The notes beneath the pieces are model-generated. The model worked only from the letters and a program-made list of their open reading frames with translations. It did no database searches and was not told the DNA's origin. Positions 55,001 through 64,000 of a stretch of 64,000 nt of DNA are shown here, one piece after another; position 1 is the stretch's first letter; each line of letters starts with the position of its first letter. The position numbers and the translations under genes are program-made. Source of the DNA: Chromera velia (lineage: Eukaryota; Sar; Chromeraceae); the NCBI GenBank assembly GCA_018398765.1, contig JAHBMJ010003703.1, forward strand, positions 1-64,000, in the 5' to 3' direction.

Positions 55001-58000
55001 GTCCGCGTGTCTGTCGAGCAGCAACGGCGGGTCGACTTCGAGAGCGCCCTCCAGAAGGACCGCATTCTCCTCCTGTCAGTCACTTTGTCTGTCTATCTAT
55101 CTGCCTATCTATCTGTCTGTCGGTTTGTACATAGTCTGTCTGTCTGTTTGTCTGTTTGTCTGTCTGTCTGTGGGGGAGATCCTGGTCGGATGAACGGAAA
55201 GAGTTTGAAGATTAACAGACAAGCACATGGATGATGAGACAGGCCATCACATGTAAGGGAAAAAGATGCCTCAGCATGAAGTGCATCGAAAGTATTTGTG
55301 GAAAATGAGAGAGGACAACTCAGCCGAACCCACTCGAGATGAACAGATGGGGGAAGAGGGAAGCGAAACGAAACAAAAACGAACTCAACGAGGTGGTGGA
55401 GGAAGATGAACTTTTCTTCCAGACCTAATTTCTTTTTTCCGTGGACGGGACATTGAAAAGATGAACCCTGCATGGATGCGCCTCAAGTGGACGCATCCGT
55501 AAATGTATGTATGTATGTGCGCACATATCTATCGACATACGCAGGGAAGCTCAGGAGGAGGTCCTCAAACAGACGGCGATCGAGAGGAAGGAATACCGAA
55601 AGATCGAGAAGGAGCGACTGGCTGCAAAGAGGGCAGAGAGAGCGGATAGGTGTGAGGAGGTCAGTGAATGAGTGAGTGAGTGAGTGAGTGAGTGAGTGAT
55701 TGAGTGAGTGAGTGAGTGTGGGTACCTGCCTGCCTCTCTGGCCCTATGTTGGTGGCTCTCCCTGTTGAGTTATTTTTAGCACTGTCTTTCTTTCTCCCTC
55801 GTTCTTTCAACTGCAAAAACATTCATTCTATATGAGAGGATTTATGTGGATCACTGCTTAAGTCATCTGCATTTTCTTCCATCTTCTTGCTCCTCCCCTC
55901 CCCCCCCTGTCTGACTGCAGGTCCTCAACCTGATTCTCGACATTGCAGACGCCGCTCACCATGAGAGAATTAACAACGACGCGGTGGGCTTTCTTTCGGC
56001 TTTCTTCTCTTCTCTAGTGGATGTGTCGTTCCATGATTGCTCTATCTGTTTTCATTCCCACAGCGTGGTCCACTGTCCGACAAAGTGAGACGCCACAAAG
56101 ATGGATACTGACATTTGAAGCGGTCTGCATGGGTCCCCCTCCACCCCTTTTCTTTTTCTTCTTCCTTTGCTTCGAATCCACGTTCCTCCTTTTTTTTTTG
56201 CTTATTCACTTCATTATCTGTATTGTTTTGGTGGCCTCTGTGCAGGAGGCTGTGGAGCCTGAGGTCTGGAGGGACTGGCTGGCTCTGTTTGTCGACAGTC
56301 TGTCCGTCTCCCCCCCTGTGGGCACGGACCCTTCGACAGCCCTCGGGGGGCCTCCAACGGGACAGGGCGCAGAGGAGGGGGCGTCAGCTGTGGCCCTTGT
56401 GGAGGATGAGGAGGAAGACCCGACGCCACAGGAAGTGAAGGAGGAGAGAGCTGCGAACAACGAGGAACTGATGAGGTGCGAGCAGGGGAAGAGGAAGGAA
56501 GAATGGGATAGAGAGTGAGACTTCAAGAAGAGATTTCCGGTTGGGGCTCCCGAATCCGCTGGTATGATGAAGCGTTGTGCTGCTTTGCGTGTCTTCTCGC
56601 GAGATCCAATTTAAGAATTAGGTGGTGTGCGCTGGTGGCCTGTGAGAGCATTTAGACAACCGAAGCATGTGAGGAACCTGCACAGTTTTTGTGTGTGTGA
56701 TTCTCTTTTCCTCCTTTCAAATTTCTGCAGATATTTGAATTCGGAAGGCCAGTGGGCGGCTGTGATGGAAATCAAAAAGGAGAGGCCGCCTGCTGAGGGG
56801 GAGGGAGAGAACCCCCCCCCTCCTGCTGCAGAGGGAGGAGAGGGAGAAGAGGCCCTCGTCCCTCTGGAGCCTCTCAGTCTCTACGCATCCATCCTGGAGG
56901 AGCTCTTCAAAGAATCCTCAACAAGGGAAGACGTCAGTAGGCACTTAGACAGTCAAGCACACAAGCTATGGAGCACTCAGACATTTCAAAAGTCATGCAG
57001 ACAAGTTTTGAAACAGTCAGGCAGGCGGTCTGCGAGCAGTCAGGCAAGCAACCAAGCCAGCGTCCTCTTTAAGTGCTCTATGTCTCGATGGTTCTCGAAG
57101 GGGGGGGTAAGTGAATCAACAAGGGCATGCGAAGAGAAGGGATTGCGAACACCTCGCCTGGGTCCCGTTAAAGCTGGAGTATGGCTGTGTCATCTCCTGC
57201 TGGGCCTTTTCTGCTGTTCCTTCCTGTGTGCTGACAGACAAATCGGTACATGGTTTTCCGAATTTGCAGAAACCCACTGCGGGGCTCTTGAAGCGGCCGG
57301 AGAACCTGCGACCCGCAGGCGACCCCCTGAGCTTCCGTCTCTCTGTGATTGTGAGGGCGTTGATCGAGAAGACCTTCGAGAGACTCCCTCCTGAACCGGC
57401 AGGGCCTCTGCCTGATGTGCCTCTGAAGGTTCGGAGGTTTCTCTCTCTCACTGTCTCTTGTTTTCTTCTCCACTCTTTTCTTGAATCAGTATAAGGTTCT
57501 CCCTGTGACTCCCTCCGGGTGCCCATTCTTCCTCATCTGGAGATAAGCGTCTCTTCTCTGCTTTCTCTGCGCCCCTTTTTCTCTGAACTTTCTTTCGTCC
57601 CTTGACCGATGATATGAATACGTTTCCCTCCTCTCTGTCTGCAGGTGCTGCTGACAGGCAAACCACTCTCTGGAAAGAAAACTGCAGCACGCCACATTGC
57701 CGACAAGTTCGCCCTTGACGTCAGTTCGCAAGTTCTGTCCCGAGGCTGGCCTTGAAAACAAAACTCTCAACAAAAACGGCACATTTGATTCCTGTTTTTT
57801 TTCTTGAATGCTGGGCTCATGATTCGGATGGGGATGCTCTCATTGTGCTCTTGTTGCTGCCCGACACACGTCCACAGCCGACCGTCCTCCCCAATCTTTC
57901 ACGTTAGGTCGCCCTTTATCTCCATTTCGCTACCTCCCCCCTCTCTTGTCTCCTGTCTTACTGGCTCCTTGCCTCTGTTCTGGTCGCCTTGCTGACGCAC

Positions 58001-61000
58001 GCAGGTGATTGATCCCTCTGAGCTCCTCAAGGAGGCCCTGACTGCGGCCGGGTTCGGAGAGCAGACAGAGGACAGACCGAACGAGAGCGAGGCGCCCCCG
58101 TCGGTTGTCAAGCAGGAGAAGGAGAAGGGGGGGAAGAAGGGAGGAAAGGACAAGACACCGGAGCCTGCGGAGCCTGTGGCAGCGGAGGAAGAGCAGAAAG
58201 AGGAGTCAGAGGACGCGCGTGTTTTCAGAGAAGTCGGCGAGGAGGCACAGCAGTTTTTGTTGGAGGGTGGAGAGGTCCCCGACCGTTTGTATGTCCGTCT
58301 GATTCGTCAGAAGATTCTCAGTCTCTTTCCAGAGGGCTACACACCAAAGGAGCCGGTTCCTGAAGTTCCCGAAAAGGGGAAAGGGGCCCCGAAGGGCAAG
58401 AAGGACAAAGACAAAGAAGAAGTGGACGAGGACCTGCTGAAACCTCATGGCTGGATCCTCGTTGGGTTTCCCAACAACTTCGAGCAGTACTGTCTGCTTG
58501 AAGAGGCGCTTTCAGGTTTTGTCCATCCTTCCAGAAGGCCGCAACAGGAACCGGATAAGAGAATCAAGAGGGCGGCCGTTCTCATGCCCCCACCCCCAGA
58601 GGACCCCCCTCCTCCCGAGATGGTCGAGGGAGGTGCTGATGTGCACATCCGCCTCGAGCCTCCGACCGAGGAGGTTGTCCGGAGAGCCGCAGGACTGCGG
58701 TACGATCCCCAGAGCGGAGGTTTGGTGCACGTTCAGGACGATGCGGCTGGAATTCCTGACGAGCCTCAGGCAGTGGAGCGTCTGCAGGCCGTGGAGGATC
58801 CCCAGAACCCCAGAGCTGACGTTGTCAACCGTGCACACACATTCGATCGAGATCAGTTGTTTGTTGCCCACATGCTGCAGCACTTGGCCTCGGAGATCAC
58901 AGGTCCGAGGCTCCGAGTGGTGGCCCCAGAGGAAGGCGCAGAGTCCCCTGGAGGACCTGAGCTTTTGGAGAAGGCAGTAACTGAGTTGTTGGAGGGTGTG
59001 ATGAATTCAAAGAATAATAAAATTAAAGAGGAGAAGGAGCGGAAGCTGAGGGAAGAACAGGAAGAGAAGGAGAGGCAGGAAAGAGAGGCGGCAGAGGCGG
59101 CAGAGGCGGCAGAAAGAGAGAAAGAGAAGGAGAAGGAGGCCGAGGAAAGGGCAGAGGGAGCAGAGGGAGACGAGGAGAAGCCGAAGGAAAAGGAGAACTC
59201 ACCCTCCCCAGCACCATCAGGGGAAGAGGGGGCAGAGGGGGAGGAGGCACAAGAAGAGGAGGCTCCTATCGTTGTGGACCTTCCTTTCTTGGCCGAACAG
59301 GTTGGAAAGGCAGAGGAACAGGCGACCAAGCACCTCACCCTTTGTTGGTCTGACCTCGAAAGCGCCTTCCTGCGGGGCCTGTCGGAGGTGTTCTCTTTCG
59401 AGCGACGTCTCAGAAAGTCAGTCAGACAGTGAGTCAGCTCAGCCGCAGGGAAAGAAAGAGCCTCGAAGGAATCATGAGTGGATGTGGCGGCCTCTCGCAC
59501 TCCTTTTTGGTTTTTGCGTGTTTGCATAGAGAATGAGAGCATATGCGTAACAATCCGAGCTGCAGGTTGCTTCTTGAAACCAATTTAGCCTCTTCCCTGT
59601 TCTTCCCTTTACGAACTTAGAGGTTCGAAAGCATTCTGATCGGATTTTTTCTTTCACAACCGTCCTCCCTCTTCCCTTCATGTCTTTGCAGAGAGCGCGC
59701 TGAAGGCATCCGTGCCCTGCAGGGCCGGTTCCTCGACTTCCTGGCTGCCCCTGATGAGCGGCAGTCCCTCGTTGACGCGTTTGTTGCAGAGAACAACAGA
59801 CTGTTCGAGGAGCACCCGGACCTCTGCGTGAGGGAGGAGGCGAGGGCAGAGAGGGTGCTGCGGTGCGACGACCTCAGCGATGCCTTGTGGCAGGTCCGTC
59901 CGTCTGCTTGAACTTTCTTTCTGTGAGTGTATCTGTTTTTCCTCTGTCAGTTGGGTTTGCGATGGGTATATGGGATGCCTGTGGGTGGGTGCGTGTTGGG
60001 TGTGTGGGAGGAGCTGCGAGCAACCGAGTGTGGGGGAGCAAATGAATGAACGAATGATTCCCTATGGTTGGTTGGTTGGTTGATGAGTGAGTGAATGCAG
60101 ATCGTAGATGGACGGAGAGGGGAGGCCTTGGAGGAGCGGCAGGGACTCATCAGGAGTGGATGGGTGGAACAGCAATTGGAGCTTTTGGCGTCTGTCATTC
60201 AGAGACTGGTTCAGGTTGAAGTCGGGAGGTTAGTGCTGCGCTATATTTGGCTCTTGCAGTTTTTTTCTCTTGATATTCAGGGAGAAGGCACTTGGGGGGA
60301 GATGGATCTCCTGTCATATTTGGAAGCAGAAGAGGGGAGATGAGAAAAGTTTTTTCTAGTGAGCAGATACCCAGAAGGGAAAAACGTCTTGACCTCTGCA
60401 AATGCAGATGTGCAGGCCTTTTTTTGGATTTCCTCTCAGTGTTCACCGCTTGTCGGCTCACTTGCATGAAGACCCATGCTTGCGTTGCCCCCGATAAATG
60501 GCACATTGAATGCTCCCACCTGATGGATGCAGATACCGTGCTGCCCTGCGACTTCTTGAGGACTTCTATTTCATCGCCATGCGCCTGGGCTTTCACGAGG
60601 ACGCCCCCGAGCCCCCCACCCTGGACGTTCTGCACCCCCCTGTGCCCAGGGGAGAGGGAGCAGAGGGGGGGGCAGCGGAGGTCGAGCACGACTGGAAGGC
60701 GGAGGCGGCGTTCATCAGGAACTGGTCGGGATCCGGGCCCCTTCCGTGCGACCACGCGGCCGAGGAGTCGGGGGTGCCTTTGCAGGGAAGGTCCGTGGCA
60801 GGCAGGAAAGAACATGAGATGCTGAGGGGAAGAAACAATCCACATTCACAGAGAGAATTTCCATTGTATGCGGGCCTCTATTTGTCAATCCGAAAACACG
60901 CATAGTATTTTGCTCCCCCCATGTTGCCAATGTCCATCCTTCAAAGGAAAGAAAATGCACTTCTACAGGCTGTTTATGAATGGCACACTTCTACTTTGAA

Positions 61001-63335
61001 TATATAACATCCTGTGAATACAAAATGTTTGTATTTGTGTGCAGCTGGGTGTACCCGTTCATAGAGGAGCTCTTCGAGCAGGCCCGGGGCCTCTGTCTCC
61101 CTGTCCCCGACGAGTTTGTGGACCCCGCCGTCGCAGCTCTGGAAAAGAAGCAGGACGGGGGGGGNNNNNNNNNNNNNNNNNNNNNNGGGGGGGGGGGGAA
61201 GGACAAGGACAAGAAGGGGGGGAAGAAGGACGATAAGGGAAAGAAGAACGACAAAGACGCGAAGGGACAACAGGAGGGAGAGGAGGGAAGTGGAGGACCT
61301 GACCCTCTCTTCATCGATCTGCAGCAGGTTGGTTGATTTTTCTGTCTCTCTTTCTCTCTGTCTGCTTATCTATCTGTCTCTCCGTAGCTCCGTGTGTATG
61401 TCTGTCTGTAGTAAAAGAAAAGAAGAGAAAAAGGAGAGAAAGAACGATACAGTCTGTCCGTCTCCATATCGCTCTCCCTCGAGATGCTCTTGGCGTGCCT
61501 CGTCGATCCTGAAGGGCGCGATGGAGAGAAGAAGAGAAAGAATGTGCAGTGAAGTGTGCATGATGGTAGAGCTCTTCTGTGCTTCCGATCTTCTCTGCAG
61601 GCCCGTCTAGAGGTGTGTGCCCAGTTCCTCTGTTCTCTGGCGAAGGTGGAGGCCTGGGGGAAGAAGAAACTGGAGGGCCTCTCCAACCGCACCGACGAGA
61701 CGTTCAGAAAAATGGACGACTGGGTGGCTGCAACTGTATTTGCAGGTACGTCTGTGTGTATGCCTGCCTGTCTGTATGTATGTCTCTGCGTCTGTTTGCC
61801 ATTCTGCCCCCCAGAACGTGGGATTATTGAGTCGTGGTTATTTCCATCTCAGGTGTGCTGACCGTCAGTATGCCTGCTTCCTTCTCTGAGAATCGTTCCT
61901 TTATTCGCGGTCTTTCTCAATGTCTCTGTTCGATGTTGTTTCTTGTTTGTTCCTTCCTTCAGAGAACGAGGCGATCAAGGAGCTGGTGGTCCTCTTGAAG
62001 GAAGAGTTGGAGGCTGGCAGAAGGGTGAGTGCCTTGCCTGCTTGGTAGAAAACAAATGAGTGAATGCTGCCCTGATTTTAAGGAACTGGACTGAAGGAAA
62101 AGAACAGTACAACTGGCTTTTCTTTTTGTTTTTGGTAGACGGCAACTTTTGTTATTCGGTGAATAGATGTCAGACATTCATTGGATTTTTTCTGTCTGTC
62201 CCCCTCAGCTTTTTTCCTCCCTTCTGATTCGGTCTCCGGCCGCCTCTAGAAGTCCATCAACACTCTTTCCCCCCTCTCTCTTCCTGTCTGCATGTCTCTC
62301 GATTCACGAATGTCTCCCCGGCCTCCTCACCCCTGCCTACCGCCATCATTCCTCCCTTCCCCTCCGTGCAGCTCCCCCACCACCTCCACTTGCGCCGAGC
62401 GGAATTGCTAGAGGACCCCCACACGCTCCTCTATCAGGAGACCCCTCCGCCCATCCCCCCCCGCCTGGAGGCCCCCCTGGAGCGTCTCTTCTCCTCCTCC
62501 CAGCTGGCGTCTCTCTGCGAGAAACTGTTGAGAAGGGCAGACCAGGGCGGAATGATCCGGGTGGAAGAACTGGAGGTGCGTCGGTGTGTGTGTGTGTGTC
62601 TCTCTCTGTCTCTCTTGACGTCAAAGAAAAAAGCGCAGCAAAATGAAAAGAGACGAAAGGGACGCCCTTCTCGACTGTGTTGCCATTGAACTGATCGACA
62701 CGGAGATAGACAGCGAATGGAAGAGTTGAAGTGACAACATACTGGGACAAGAGAGAGAAAAAAGGGAAGTAGGGGGTGCAATGACTCCCCCTTGTTAATG
62801 GAAAGAGGCTGTGCGAGAGACCAAGAATCTTCCCATGAACTAGCGTGACTTCCGTCCGTCTCTTCTCAAGCAACAGACGCCAAACAAGAAAAGACCGCGC
62901 AAACGTCTCAACATAAATGCACGAAAGCTCGAACAAGGTTGTATGTTCTTTTTGTCTCAATTCCCCCTCTCTCTGATTTGCTGTTTGCAGAGGATTTTTG
63001 TGACAAGTGCCGAGGCCTCACGAAGTTTCAACGCGGCGCTGCTGCCTCCCTCATGGGTCTCTCCCCCCGGCGTCTCCCCCCAGGCCTCCCTGTCATCCCT
63101 CCGACAGATGGCTGGACTCTTCGACTGCTCAGCGGCGGCACCCCAGACAGACGGAGGGGGGCTCGCAGATGCCGCAGAGGTCTTCCTGAGTTTGACATTC
63201 CATGGATTGAAGTGGCCTGATGAGATGAAACTCTTTGAGGTCGGTTGGTAGTCGGTGGACGTGCTCTTTGTCATGAACCGTACTCTTTGTGCTGGAGCTC
63301 ATTAGTGCCGCTGTCTCCTCTTCTTCTTCCGCACG

Positions 63336-63377
<42 letters not shown>

Positions 63378-63926
63378 TTGAAGCTCGATGTCCGCTTGTG
63401 CATTTGCATGCAGATCCGCACTGCCCTTCCCGAGGGTCCGGAGTCCTTCCTGGATGAGAAAGCCTTCATGGCGCTTCCCCTCTCTTCCCTTCTCACCGCT
63501 CCCTCGGGGCTCCCCCTCTCTTCCTCCTCTGCTCCCACCTCCCCGAGTGGGAACAAGGAGATCAGCCTGGTGGCCTCCGAGAAGAAGCCGGACTTCGGGG
63601 GGTTCTCCAGAGAGGAGGCCGTGCAGAGGGAGCTATTCCGAGCTTTCGCACGGATGCAGAAGGGCCTGCCGACTCTCCGTGGTGTGGTGATGAGAATGAT
63701 CGCTCAAGGTCTCTGGTTGAGGAAGCCAGAGGAGAGCTCGGGAGAGGAGTCTGGGGAGAAGGACAAGGACGGAGGAGATGGAGAGCACGTGCCAGAGGAC
63801 CCAGACGAAGAGAGGAGACGGATGGAGGAGGCGGCAGAGAGAGAGGAGGCACGTGCACAGGAGATCTCAGAGAGCCTCCTGAGTCTGGGCGTGCAGGGAA
63901 GTCCCGAGACGTGCGATGGATCCAAG
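51025..63926 (+). CDS. SPEF2: SPEF2/CPC1-like central-apparatus protein (3' end outside the window)
   Basis: Twenty-six exons join in phase into about 1,738 residues: 51025-51063, 51500-51565, 51841-51917, 52264-52351, 52512-52621, 53029-53136, 53602-53721, 54002-54049, 54408-54612, 55022-55074, 55545-55659, 55921-55983, 56246-56475, 56731-56932, 57270-57428, 57645-57719, 58005-59416, 59692-59893, 60101-60228, 60533-60790, 61045-61327, 61601-61745, 61963-62024, 62372-62575, 62991-63239, 63414-63926. A GTAAGT donor at 63927 shows it continues. The order is that of SPEF2/KPL2 and algal CPC1: charged coiled coils, an adenylate-kinase-like domain (VLLTGKPLSGKKT, WILVGFPNNFEQ, LLEEALSG), a long Glu/Lys-rich coil, then the C-terminal region. 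These proteins belong to the C1b projection of the axonemal central pair, so a flagellated stage is implied. The N-terminal calponin-homology domain of animal SPEF2 was not found; the start at 51025 is tentative. Confidence 0.88.
53418..53600 (+). repeat. Three tandem 61-base units, each ending in a splice acceptor
   Basis: Units start at 53418, 53479 and 53540, each beginning GGAAGGCCAACTTGATGCAT and ending GATGATTGATGCTGCA followed by GG. Each end therefore offers the same TGCAG acceptor. They lie in the SPEF2 intron just before exon 53602-53721; the third acceptor is the one that keeps frame. Confidence 0.92.
53722..53812 (+). repeat. TCAG/GCAG tetranucleotide repeat starting at a SPEF2 donor
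   Basis: GTCA repeats begin at the donor of exon 53602-53721 and pass into GGCA/GACGGGCA variants. Several overlapping GTCAGT words follow each other every four bases. Confidence 0.9.
57645..59416 (+). other. Domain: adenylate-kinase-like domain and acidic/basic coil of SPEF2
   Basis: Exon 57645-57719 holds the P-loop (GKPLSGKKT). Exon 58005-59416 has VIDPSELLKEAL, a Lys/Glu-rich insert, then HGWILVGFPNNFEQYCLLEEALSG, which parallels the NMP-binding/lid region of adenylate kinases and of SPEF2. The Walker Lys and Thr are present. A long Glu-rich coil follows (about 59020-59270). CPC1 and SPEF2 share this domain; whether it still moves phosphate is not visible. Confidence 0.85.
61165..61186. 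other. Assembly gap (22 N) inside a G homopolymer
   Basis: Twenty-two unknown bases are flanked on both sides by runs of G within SPEF2 exon 61045-61327, in a Gly/Lys/Asp-rich low-complexity segment. The phase across the gap is consistent with 22 bases, but the true length may differ. Confidence 0.95.
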
Positions 63927-64000
63927 GTAAGTTGGAAGGAAGAGTGGTTCGGTTCGTGTAAGAGTGGATGGGATTGTGTCTCTAGCAAGTCGGAGGGCTG

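Overview
The window looks like nuclear DNA of a photosynthetic alveolate, most likely a chromerid such as Chromera velia. This is inferred from gene content and style: long intron-rich genes, a TGCAG splice acceptor at almost every intron, GC-rich coding sequence next to AT-rich spacers, a MYND-finger gene, a flagellar central-apparatus gene, and a FAS/PKS-type megasynthase. No sequence search was run.

Layout. 1-3087: spacer with a dispersed repeat and a CA microsatellite. 3088-24019 (minus): one 24-exon gene of about 4,520 codons, whose 23 introns all keep frame. It encodes a 12-helix Patched/NPC1-like RND permease joined in frame to a complete reducing PKS/FAS module (KS-AT-DH-ER-KR-ACP-TE) plus an unrecognised C-terminal extension. 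24601-26302 (plus): a divergent MYND zinc-finger gene carrying one in-frame stop and one frameshift. 26303-27522: AT-rich spacer. 27523-30044 (minus): a secreted alpha/beta hydrolase, 2 exons. 30703-35762 (plus): a Q/G/P/S-rich, mostly disordered protein, 6 exons. 36651-43957: an LTR retrotransposon fossil of the Ty1/copia type, lying on the minus strand. 44637-45089: a small unrecognised ORF. 45090-51000: mostly repeats and AT-rich spacer, including a hAT-like MITE at 46366-47079. 51025 to beyond the right edge (plus): SPEF2/CPC1, at least 26 exons, incomplete at its 3' end.

The headline is the RND-PKS fusion. Exon 10 (18217-17139) is one uninterrupted reading frame holding the last permease helix, a low-complexity linker and the first third of the ketosynthase. 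The permease keeps the acidic residues of TM4 and TM10, and the synthase keeps the catalytic residues of KS, AT, DH, KR, ACP and TE. The simplest reading is a membrane-tethered lipid or polyketide synthase whose product is handed to, or sensed by, its own transporter domain. Mycobacteria couple separate PKS and RND (MmpL) proteins in a comparable way.

A second theme is splicing. About half of the 55 modelled donors carry C at +3 (GTCAGT, GTCCGT, GTCGGT, GTCTGT), and many of these sit at the head of tetranucleotide microsatellites of the same motif.
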